This document shows positions 53,078 to 61,567 of a stretch of DNA of 64,000 bases, one piece after another. The notes under the pieces were generated by a model. That model did not search any database. It saw only the letters and a list, made by a program, of their open reading frames with translations, and was not told where the DNA came from. A program made the position numbers and the translations under genes. Numbering within the stretch: position 1 is the first letter of the stretch; the number at the start of each line of letters is the position of its first letter. The DNA comes from Prorocentrum cordatum (Eukaryota; Sar; Dinophyceae; Prorocentrales; Prorocentraceae): positions 170,001 to 234,000 of the forward strand of contig CAUYUJ010009557.1 of the NCBI GenBank assembly GCA_963575745.1, in the 5' to 3' direction.

Positions 53078-53989
53078 AAATTCATTTTTCCCTCAACCTG
53101 TTTCCCGCGCTGTTGAGCCACGGCGGCAATGCCCCGTGAGGGGTTTGTATTTTACATCACCCTGAGCCCTCCTAGGAGTTTTCGGGATCTTTCGGGATCT
53201 CCTGAGACCCCCTGGCCCTCCCCCACCCCCACTCCCCCCCGGAAGCTCCCGAGGCCGCCCTGGGGCCTCCTGGGGCGGGTGGATTGTCCCCGAAAGGGCT
53301 TCCAAGGAGCGGGGCAAGGCCAAGAGTCTCGGGGCCGTCTTGGTCTTTGAGGAGAGGAGGATGGGGAGAATATGGAGGAGGATAGTGAGGAAGAGGGGAA
53401 AGAGGCAGAGGAAGAGGAGGAGAGAGACACAGATGAGGATGATGAGGAGGAGGCAGAGGGGAAATAGGAGGAGGAAGTCAAAGATAATGTGGAGGATAAT
53501 GAAGAAGGGAAGGGTGAAGAGATTGGCGGAAGAGCAAGAGACGTGAGACCATTAAAGATGGAAGGAAAAAAGAGAAGGATCGTATGTGACCTTTTTCGTC
53601 CTCCCACATATACGTATATACGCACTAGAAACATCGCGCGCGCTTCGCGGGCGCTTCGCGCACGCTCAAGTTCTAGCTAGGCTTGATCGGCTAACGCATG
53701 TAGTCTCATTTTGGTCGCTTCTTGCGTCCAGGGACTCCCTTGGAGGCCCTGCGCAAGCCTCGGAATCGTATAGAAGGGAAAGTGCGGAAACGCAGAAATC
53801 ATCCATTTCCTTTCGGGATTCAACGATTTGGGGCCCTCAAAAGCTTCCTGGGTTCTTTTTTGGTAGGCGAGGGGGGTCTGAATTGTGGTCTTTCGTGCAA
53901 GAGTAGACCAGGAGCCAAACTTAGCAAAACAAATGTTGGACTTCCAATTTTTTCAGTTCCTCGGCGCTGTTCGGCGCTGTGTTTTGTTT
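53078..53989. other. Spacer with purine-rich patch
   Basis: 53,345-53,560 is GGAGGA/GAAGAG-rich on the + strand. No gene recognised. A GCGCGCTTCGCGGGCGCTTC palindrome-like patch lies at 53,637-53,660. Confidence 0.4.
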
Positions 53990-55045
53990 GTGCCTCGCGG
54001 GTTTTGTTAGCCGGGCCCCTCAGAGGTGTGGGATCTTCCGGACCCCCTGGGGGTTCTGGAGGCCTCCTGGAGGCCTGGAGAACTTTCGGAAGGGTGCCTA
54101 GGGCTGCGCGGGAGCGTGTTGGGCCGTTATTTACGTTCTCGGGGCTCCTGTTCTTGGGCGTCTTGGGGCCCCCCAGGAAGCCGGGAGGCGCGGTACCGGC
54201 CAGATGTGAGGGGATGTGTGGGATCTCCGAGTAGGAGTCCACTTTGAAAAAAAAGGAATTCTTGGATTTCCCTTTTATTTGTTTCAAAATCCTCGATCTT
54301 CGAGGTTGGAAGCAGGAAAACGTGAGAAGGCGAAAAACACTAGAAACACCATTGGAAATCAACGAGTTTACCCTCTTTGGGCTCTCTCAGGACGGCTCTC
54401 TCGCAGCTCTTTTGGGCTGTTCTTGGAGCCTCGTCGGGGTCTTTTTGGGGCCTCTCAGGGATTGGGGGTGCGTTGGGGGCCTCTGGGGGGTCCCGGAGGC
54501 CTCTCGGAGGTCTCTGGAAGACTCCTGCTCCCGTTCTTGGGCCCATCTTGGGCCTGCTCTGGGGTGGTCTGGGGCTGTCCTGGGGGCCTCTTCGGCTGTC
54601 GTGGAGCCTTCTTGGCCCGTCTCGGGGCCGTCCTGAGGGTCTCTTGGGTGGTCCTGGGGCGGTCTTGGGCGGCCTCTTCGGCGTTCTTGGAGCGTTGGAA
54701 GCTCGAAAACGCGAGAAGCCAAAAACATGGAAAACAAAAACAATGAAAATCTACGACTTGGACCTCTTTGGGCCGTCCCGGGACGCCTCTCGGACCTCTC
54801 TTGGGGTCTCTTGGAGGCAAGCTGTGAGCCTCGAGAGCCGTCCGAGGGCTGACTTGGGCTGCTTGGGAGCGTCTTGGGCCATCCTTTCGCATTCTGGGGA
54901 TTCCTGGGCAGCGTCTTGGGCCCTCCTGGAGCGCTGCGGAGGCTCCCCGGAAAGGCCGGGGGAGCGCCACCGGGAGCGTTCACGAGATGTTTCGGGGAGG
55001 TGTGGGACCTGGGGCTGGGAGGGGGGGGGCGTCATTTATTTTTGG
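53990..55045 (+). repeat. TCTTGGGGCC-type degenerate repeat with ~390-bp tandem duplication
   Basis: Short CTTGG(G)GCC(T/C) words recur throughout. A larger unit is duplicated at about 54,300-54,420 and 54,690-54,805, sharing GTTGGAAGC, GAAAACG(T/C)GAGAAG, AACAC/ACATGGAAA, CGA(G/C)TT, then ACCTCTTTGGGCC/ACCCTCTTTGGGC. Sequence style resembles 11.1-11.9 kb on the opposite strand. No gene. Confidence 0.6.
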
Positions 55046-55310
55046 GGGGACGCTATTCATTATTATTGTTAGTCATGTTATGTTTATAATTATCAACATT
55101 GATATTGTCATTATTACTTTTATTATTCGTAGTAATGTTCGTATGCTTGATATGATTGGTAATACCATTACGGGTATTATCACTTGGTTGATTATTATTG
55201 TTTTTTTTTGTGTTGATAACATATACGTATTATTAATGTTAGTATTATTGTTGTTGTTCTTACTATCAGTGTTATTATGGCCATTGTTATTATTATGGCC
55301 ATGTGTGTGT
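55046..55310. repeat. AT-rich island of degenerate (ATT)n
   Basis: About 260 bp dominated by ATT/TTA/GTT trinucleotides, ending in GTGTGTGTGTG. It contrasts sharply with its GC-rich surroundings. Confidence 0.85.
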
Positions 55311-55844
55311 GTGTGCCCGGGCGCCCGATCTAGGCGCCGCGCGCATGGGGCGCAGCTGGCGTCGTTCTCGGACGCCTCGGGTGGGCACAGCCAGACCTCT
55401 GGGGAAGTATTCGCCGTCGCCGCCGCTGCCGTCGCCGTGATCGTGGCCTTCGTGGCCGTGGTCGTCGTCGTGGGCGCCCTCGTCGCCGAGGTCAGCGTGG
55501 TCATCGTCGTCTCCGCGTTGCTGTTGCCCTCGTCGCGATTGTCGGCGACGTCACTTTCGTCGACGACGTGGCCGTGGTCGTCGTGGTCGTCGTCGCGGTC
55601 GTCGTCTTCATCGCCGCCGCCCCCGTCGTCGTCTTTGCGGCGGCCGTCGTGGTCGGAGGGAAATGATGTTGGATGAGAGGGAGGGACGAGGAGGTTTGGA
55701 GGTGTTCGGATGAGGATGGAGCATAGAGGTCCCCCTCCTCCTCCTCCTCCTCCTCCGATCTATAACACGGGCATCTTCGCAGCCACATCCTTTGGACATG
55801 AAGTGACAGGCCTCAATCCTCCCAGCTCGCGATAGCCCAACAAC
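55311..55844. repeat. GTCGTC/GCCGTC-rich patch and (TCC)n
   Basis: 55,415-55,645 is rich in CGTCGTC(G/T) words and 55,733-55,755 is (TCC)n. No gene. Confidence 0.65.
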
Positions 55845-56414
55845 AGTATCTTAAGTTAGCTGGACCTAAATGCGCCACCAGAAGCAGGACCCTCAGCTTG
55901 CTCCTCGTGGGAGACCCAAGCTGGAAGCTAGCTCTGGGGCCTGCTCGAGCATGGCATTTAATTGTATGGACAGCCGCCACCAATCCAGTCCAAAGCCTTG
56001 CTTCCTTGTCTACCCTCCGTTCCCGCGGAACGGCCCTCATGGGCCAAGCCCCCACTCGTTGGGGCATCGTCCGCGGGCCCTTCGGAGCCATGATGCTGTC
56101 CTTGCATCGCATCGGCTGGACTCTAGTTTCGCCTATAGTTTTCCGGTCCCAGGAAGGCGCACAGTACCCTTTATCTTGTTTGTCGCCCGCGTTTGTCCAG
56201 AACACCATACACAAAGCTTGGATTCGCCAACTGTGCCAGCAAGCAGCCGACAAACTGGGCCACCCAGACGCCACACTAGATTTCAGTATAGCGACCAGCG
56301 TTTCAAAGAGCCCAACCCTCAGCAAACAAGAGCGAGGGAGCCTTAACCTTTTTAACTCAAGGGTGCTGAACCAAGGCCAGAGCCACAGACGCTGGCTACA
56401 CCATAGATTGCGCA

Positions 56415-56460
<46 letters not shown>

Positions 56461-57250
56461 GAACCTCGTCGGACTGCCTCCGCCATCGTTTATTCGAATG
56501 TCAGTTGTCCCAACCCGAAAAAATCGTTCTTTCTCGACCGATGAGCTCGAGCTCATCTTGAATCATGACAGGGACCCGCTAATCAAAGTCGTATACCAGC
56601 AGGAGCCTGACTTCTGCATCGGAGCCCCTCCAGGAACTGTATTGGACTACTGCCAGTTTTGGTGTCAGGACGACAATGTCTTTCTGGAAGAGGCCTTTGC
56701 GTGGAATGTATGTCGACGGCAGTTGTGGAACTTCCCTGCACCCTGCCCATCAGACGCCGGGCTGGTCAACAGTTTCTATGAAGAGAAGTGAACCCTTCGC
56801 GATTTGATCGTGCCAAGTTGGTTCGGATTTCCCGCAAGTGTCTGGGATGCAGAAATGCTTGCCACCATTGCTGCCTGTTCCATTTCTCCGCTCATCGAAC
56901 AAGTCCATACGGACTACGCGGGAATATTAATTTCAAAGTCCAGATGGGTCGTGCCGCCGTGTCGTCCGAGAGTTGTTTCGTCATAGTCAAAGCCCATCAG
57001 GACCTCTCGCATTACTTTAACGATAATGATGCTTACAACCACGCCAAAGGTACTGACGCTGCGGACAAAGCAGCCACGCGAGCCGCCACCACTAATTCTA
57101 ACATGCCTTCGGATGCCGAACAAAAAGAGCATGGCAGATCCGATCGGAATTTGTTGCGCCGTTTCCTGTCTTACGTGGCCCAGGCCCTCCCCAAATGTCT
57201 CCTTCTTGCCCCGCGCCCTGGGAAGAAAACCTTACCCAGGCCCGTCTCCC
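55845..57250 (+). pseudogene. LINE 3' half with RNase H, decayed, containing an in-frame (GT)n
   Basis: Frame 55,898-56,791 resembles the post-RT region of dinoflagellate LINE polyproteins (LLVGDPSWKLALGPARAW, TRWGIVRGPFGAMMLSLHRI, CLSPAFVQNTIHKAWIRQL, QQAADKLGHPDA). A (GT)n run (56,420-56,456) stays in frame as alternating Cys-Val. After a stop, RNase H segments lie in two frames: SVWDAEMLATIAACSISPLI and QVHTDYAGI (Glu and Asp motifs, 56,835-56,930), then VIVKAHQDLSHYFNDNDAYN and GTDAADKAATRAA (56,980-57,090; the K-x-H-Q-D and D-x-A-D-x-A-A motifs). Frame changes and the stop mark it as non-functional. The start near 55,845 has no upstream RT, so it is truncated. Confidence 0.7.
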
Positions 57251-57422
57251 GCAACCCACCGATGGGAGCAGCCTCCGCTGCCTACGCCTGGGATCCTGGG
57301 GCCGCCCCTCCCCCTCCGAGGCCTCCCCCCTCCCCCGCCTCCCTTCGCCATTTTGGCGAAGCCCGTCGGTGGGAGTATCTTTACGGTAAGCACGTGGTCG
57401 CCCCATGCCGCACCAGCGCCAA

Positions 57423-57423
<1 letters not shown>
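57251..57423. other. LINE 3' region or spacer
   Basis: Open C-rich sequence with no recognised domain. The palindrome TTCGCCATTTTGGCGAA is at 57,346-57,362. Confidence 0.4.
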
Positions 57424-57471
<48 letters not shown>

Positions 57472-57504
57472 ATAAGGATATATATATATATATATATATA
57501 CACA
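57424..57504. repeat. (TA)n tract
   Basis: Two runs of TA separated by AAGGATA, about 80 bp in total. Confidence 0.97.
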
Positions 57505-58016
57505 CCAATACAACCGCAGGATCAGTGAGAGATGCCCAGGTTACTGCGCTGGCCTGGCCTCGCTAGCACAAAACCCTCGTGGGCACCGATTTTTCTCTTT
57601 TGAATACGTGCTCCATGAGAGCACGATCATCTTGTATTTTGCGTGTGGGTCGAATTTGGAAAAGGGAACCAGGGGCCGTCTGTTCAGCCCATGCCCCTGT
57701 ACACCAGAGTCCAGCAATGCGTATGATCAGCTTTCGAGAGCGAAGGACCTCGCCCACCCAAAGCGAGGCTCCCGCGCAGACGAGGTTCTCACCCCCCCAA
57801 TGCCCCTCGAGCTTTTCTATCGACAGGCCCTGGCGTAAGCTCAGCAGGACGTTTCGACTCCAGCTGATGGAAGTGCTAACCAGGCATTGTCATTTCCAGC
57901 TCAAGACTCCAGATAGGCCCACACCAGGGACGCGGCCTGCAGCCGTCTTGGCATTATGTACACCAGGGGTGAGCAGTGCCGCGCCGTCCTGCCGTCGCCT
58001 CGGGCATAGCATGCAT
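57505..58016. other. Spacer
   Basis: No gene recognised. Confidence 0.35.
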
Positions 58017-58105
58017 GTGTTTGTGTTTGTGTTTGTGTTTGTGTTTGTGTTTGTGTTTGTGTTTGTGTTTGTGTGTGTATGTGTGTGTGTGTGTGTGTGC
58101 GCGCA
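58017..58105. repeat. (TTTGTG)n and (GT)n tract
   Basis: About nine TTTGTG hexamers followed by (TG)n. Confidence 0.97.
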
Positions 58106-58559
58106 CCCCGCCTCAGGGGGAAGGCGCGCTTGAGTACCCACCTTCTGCGGCATAGCTGCACAGAAGGCCTTCCGAAGTGTGCTGGGCACGGGGGCGAACC
58201 TGGCTCAGCCAATCCGCCCAGACCGTCGCTAGCCCACCCCTCCTTTTCCGCGGTAGCCTAAGCCCGCTGCAAGTTCGATAGGGGGTCTTTGTATTGTCGT
58301 GGCTGGCGGTGCTGGTGTCTCGCAGCCAGCCCTGGAACTCGGGCCGTGGGGCTCCGTCAGTCAGACGATGTTGGCCGTCCTTTTCAATGCGGCGTGCTGT
58401 TTGGCGATCCCCTGTTGCACGGCCGCGGGGCGCTGCCCAGCTCCCCCACGGCGACAGTTGCACAGGGGGCCGCCCTCCGTGGGGTCTGGGCGCGGGGGTG
58501 GACTTGGTCGGCCAGTCCACCCCGACCGCTGCTCTACAACTACTCAATATGAATACTAA
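58106..58559. other. Spacer left of the copia element
   Basis: No gene recognised. The left boundary of the copia element is not defined. Confidence 0.35.
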
Positions 58560-58932
58560 GTCGAAAGTGAGCCTGGTAACTCAAATAGCATCCGATTCCA
58601 TGATAGACATCGGATGGCAAATAACGTCCATCGCTTTGCTGTGATAGTACAGTATGAGGGGTGGACGGATGAGATAGGATAAGATCGATGTAATGATCTT
58701 TCCAGCACATAGCGAACACTCGCGGTGTCCGGGCAAATAGGGCGCGCGTGCCTTGGGCCAAAGGCAGCGGCGCGCGAGCTATGCTCCCGATGCTGTAACA
58801 TCTCCCAAAGAGCTACCCTTAAAGTCGGGAGGGGAGGAGACGGAGAGCATAGTCGCACGCAAAGATCGCGCGCACGACTGTTTGCAAAAAAGAAAACAGT
58901 GCGTACAGTCTGGCCTAACACCAGACTGTAAG

Positions 58933-58946
58933 GCGAGTTTCCTCGC
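58933..58946 (-). other. Mini-hairpin 1 (GAAA loop)
   Basis: Element strand GCGAG-GAAA-CTCGC, followed by CTT. Non-coding 3' region. Confidence 0.85.
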
Positions 58947-59108
58947 AAAGTATTTCACGCAAATACAAGACAGCCCCTTCAAGCAATGAAGGGCTATCGG
59001 CTCAGTTAGAGGTAAGCCAAACAGGCCATACCTCACCAAGCAAATGTGTATCAAGGCAAAGAGCCTGAGTTGTACGAAGCCGGCTCGTTGCCAGGCGTGA
59101 AATATAAG

Positions 59109-59122
59109 GCTCGTTTCCGAGC
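59109..59122 (-). other. Mini-hairpin 2 (GAAA loop)
   Basis: Element strand GCTCG-GAAA-CGAGC, followed by CTT. Stem differs from hairpin 1 by paired changes. Confidence 0.85.
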
Positions 59123-59131
59123 AACTAGAAG

Positions 59132-59146
59132 GGCGCCTTTATAGTA
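59132..59146 (-). promoter_or_regulatory. Possible TATA box in the copia 3' LTR
   Basis: CTATAAAGGCGCC on the - strand, inside the loop and stem of a GGGCGCC/GGCGCCC hairpin. Position just downstream of pol fits U3 of an LTR, but this is inference only. Confidence 0.25.
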
Positions 59147-59191
59147 GGCGCCCGTGCTGGCAAATTGGACCGCGAGGGCAACAAGGACATA

Positions 59192-61567
59192 CTAAAATTG
59201 ATTAGACTTAGGTTTGTCTCTGTCCTCGGGACCCCGAAAGGGAACACATTGCTTCACGTCATACTTAAATGACTGAGTGCCTGACATCACTTCCAGAAGC
59301 AGCTCCCGATCGATGCTTCCCTTTGTATGCCCATCTGCGGTCATACCCCTAGTATCACACCATTGCACATTATGTACTATACCTGTATCCATGAGCTCAC
59401 GTATCCAGCTGATATGTCCAAGCAGAGTCCGTTCTGTAGGTATCTTGAGATCCCTGCTTGATAAAGATTTGTAGACGGACTCGGCGTCTACGGTAAGAGA
59501 GACTTTGACAGCTAGGCCTCCAACTTCACGCATGTCTCGTAATTGTCGCGGAATCAAAGCTCCTGCCTTAAGCTCGTGGAGAGTAATGAGCGTAGGGTGA
59601 CACTCATCAAGGTTATGTGCGGCTGCAAGTGCCTCCGCAGCATAACTGGACCTCACCTGTAATCGGTGTGGTTTGCATAGTCCGTCACAGAGGTGAACGA
59701 CGGACTTGCCTTGAGGCGAGTTTCCTCGCCGTAGTACATTGGCCCCGCGTATGCCGTAGCCCTTGGTCTCGTCATCCTCCTCCCCGGTAAGCTTCCGATA
59801 CCCCGAATCGCTATGGATGTCAACTTCATTCGTCGGCTTCATCCGAGGGAAGGTGATGCGTTTCGCGCTGCTGATCAGCTTTCGCGCCACAGCATTCAAA
59901 CGTCTGACTTGCAGATTGGTGGGCTCTTGAATTTTCTGAAGAGAGACCACGTATACCATGAGCCAGATTTGGGTAAGAAGGGCATAGGCAAGGGCTCCTC
60001 GCAGGCTGACGAACATGTCGGCAATGGGTTTCGTGGCTTTGGCATCGGCCGCCGCTCCTGTAAGTTCTGGGTGCGTGATAGGACGTAGTTGTTTGATATA
60101 CTCGTCCTGGCCCATGATCACATCTCCTTGATCATTCTTAGTGTAGCGAACGGCGCAGTTCGTATATGTATGCTTGTTGAGCTTGCATTTGCCAAACACC
60201 TTTTCGACGCGCTGTACATAGTCGTCTATATTTTTCTCTAGACCTGCCATGTTAATATCATCGACATGTTTTGCCGTCAGCAGGTCTTGGCTGAGTTCAA
60301 ATTCAGGATCGTAGCTGGTCGGTGTAAGGCCTATAGCTCGTGTGGTCGTACGAAGTTTGAGAGAGAACGCTCTTGGAGCGTCCTTTGTACCCGTTCCTGG
60401 TTTGAGGCATCTAAGACAGTGTCGGCTTTCGTCGTAGGGTGAGAAGCCGGGTAATGTACGAAGTACCTGAGCACTTCCTGGTGGAAGAGTAAAGCAAACC
60501 ATGCGAGTTTCCTCGCCGGTGGCATGGGCAAGTTCCTCATAGGTCAAACCCTTGAGGAACGCCTTATCGATATCCATGGATGCTAAGATCCATTCTGGAT
60601 GGCATGCCGCTTCACTTGCCAGGAGTCGTTGCGACTGCCTTCGGGCGGTTCCCGAGAATGTTTCCACATCAAAAGCCTCAGTATCCATAAATCCACGAAG
60701 GACAAGTCTGAGACGAATGGTTTTAACGTTCTCGGCACCCACCTTTACGAACTTCCACTTGTATACATACCTGGATGTCATGATGTTGGAAGCTTTGGAT
60801 AAATCATACATCTCAAAGCATCGGTTGTCAATCCAGATTTTGAGCTCAGTATACAAAGCTTCACTAACCTCCTTTGGATGTGCTGCTGTGTCGGCTTTGG
60901 TCAGTAGATCATCTTCTTTGACAACCACAGCGCGTTTAGCAGCAGAGGATGCATATACTCTCATCGTTGCGACCATATCGGTATCGAGCTGTGCAAGTTG
61001 AGTCTGATCCAACACTATTTTTGACATTTCTGATGTAAAGCAAAATTCAACGTAAGGACCAGATTCATCACTGTCAAGAGAGTAGCTCTCGTCGGTTGTG
61101 GTTGAACAAAGAGAGACTAGACAGGATTCACGTGATTTCGGCTCGTCTCCGAGCATATCTGATGATATAATATCATCCTCGTCCACAAATGCTGAAACCA
61201 AAACACATTGGTCGGGCAGCATAGTTGTTGGGACGCAATAAAGATAATCATCGGTAATCGTCGTAGGATGAAGGTCCATACGTAGCTCGTCGTACCACTC
61301 TTCCAGCATCATAGCTTCGATATTGTGTTCCTCATTGTCCTCATAGATTGTCGACAGACGGCCTTCACTCGGCGGTGAAGCATCTGGTGTGTCTGGAGAA
61401 GGCCTGTTTCCAGGCGACTCGCGTTCTCCAGACGTGTTGCTTGAATGCTGATATTTAATCAGATCGTCATGAAATCCTAAGGAAGGACCACGTGAAGTCA
61501 AGCATTGAATAAGTCTGGAATGAGTGCTACCAGTGATCTGAGAAATGTTAAGCCGGTGCCCACACAT
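59192..61567 (-). CDS. Ty1/copia reverse transcriptase-RNase H
   Basis: 791 codons. It overlaps the integrase ORF by 70 nt in the -1 frame relative to it. Residues 1-210 are an acidic Ser/Asp/Glu-rich connecting region. RT (RVT_2 type) spans about 235-480: SRYVYKWKFVKVG, SMDIDKAFLKGLTY (motif A Asp, near 329), SAQVLRTLPGF, KDAPRAFSLKL (motif B), TAKHVDDINMAG (motif C; HVDD where copia elements usually have YVDD, near 431). RNase H spans about 575-760: VDIHSDSGYRKL (Asp), SYAAEALAAAH (Glu), LTVDAESVYKSL (Asp) and TADGHTKG (the A-D-x-x-T-K end typical of Ty1/copia). All catalytic acids are present, so the enzyme looks intact. The first ATG is probably not the true start; expression as part of Gag-Pol by frameshifting is likely. 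Confidence 0.93.
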   Translation of the reverse strand: MCGHRLNISQITGSTHSRLIQCLTSRGPSLGFHDDLIKYQHSSNTSGERESPGNRPSPDTPDASPPSEGRLSTIYEDNEEHNIEAMMLEEWYDELRMDLHPTTITDDYLYCVPTTMLPDQCVLVSAFVDEDDIISSDMLGDEPKSRESCLVSLCSTTTDESYSLDSDESGPYVEFCFTSEMSKIVLDQTQLAQLDTDMVATMRVYASSAAKRAVVVKEDDLLTKADTAAHPKEVSEALYTELKIWIDNRCFEMYDLSKASNIMTSRYVYKWKFVKVGAENVKTIRLRLVLRGFMDTEAFDVETFSGTARRQSQRLLASEAACHPEWILASMDIDKAFLKGLTYEELAHATGEETRMVCFTLPPGSAQVLRTLPGFSPYDESRHCLRCLKPGTGTKDAPRAFSLKLRTTTRAIGLTPTSYDPEFELSQDLLTAKHVDDINMAGLEKNIDDYVQRVEKVFGKCKLNKHTYTNCAVRYTKNDQGDVIMGQDEYIKQLRPITHPELTGAAADAKATKPIADMFVSLRGALAYALLTQIWLMVYVVSLQKIQEPTNLQVRRLNAVARKLISSAKRITFPRMKPTNEVDIHSDSGYRKLTGEEDDETKGYGIRGANVLRRGNSPQGKSVVHLCDGLCKPHRLQVRSSYAAEALAAAHNLDECHPTLITLHELKAGALIPRQLRDMREVGGLAVKVSLTVDAESVYKSLSSRDLKIPTERTLLGHISWIRELMDTGIVHNVQWCDTRGMTADGHTKGSIDRELLLEVMSGTQSFKYDVKQCVPFRGPEDRDKPKSNQF
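59715..59730 (-). other. Mini-hairpin 3 (GAAA loop)
   Basis: Element strand GGCGAG-GAAA-CTCGCC, 6-bp stem, followed by TCAAGG. Within the RNase H coding region. Confidence 0.85.
60503..60516 (-). other. Mini-hairpin 4 (GAAA loop)
   Basis: Element strand GCGAG-GAAA-CTCGC within RT coding sequence (EETR codons, a different codon phase from hairpin 3). Confidence 0.85.
61141..61154 (-). other. Mini-hairpin 5 (GAGA loop)
   Basis: Element strand GCTCG-GAGA-CGAGC. Loop still fits GNRA. In the acidic connecting region. Confidence 0.8.
61402..61415 (-). other. Mini-hairpin 6 (GAAA loop)
   Basis: Element strand GCCTG-GAAA-CAGGC, followed by CTT. Confidence 0.85.

Larger units (their letters stand above)
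58560..59191 (-). mobile_element. 3' non-coding/LTR region of the copia element (boundaries uncertain)
   Basis: Lies directly downstream of the RT/RNase H stop. Contains several stable hairpins: ACAGTCTGG...CCAGACTGT (58,906-58,930), GCCCCTTC...GAAGGGCT (about 58,973-58,997), GGGCGCC...GGCGCCC (59,131-59,151) and two of the GNRA-type mini-hairpins. CTATAAAG on the - strand at about 59,140 could be a promoter TATA box of the LTR. Without the 5' LTR (outside the window) the LTR ends cannot be fixed, and no clear polypurine tract is visible. Confidence 0.45.

Noticed and set aside
57340-57370. CCATTTTGGC resembling the dinoflagellate spliced-leader core
   Set aside because: Only the CCATTTTGGC core matches. 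The rest of the leader is absent, and the site is explained by a local palindrome.
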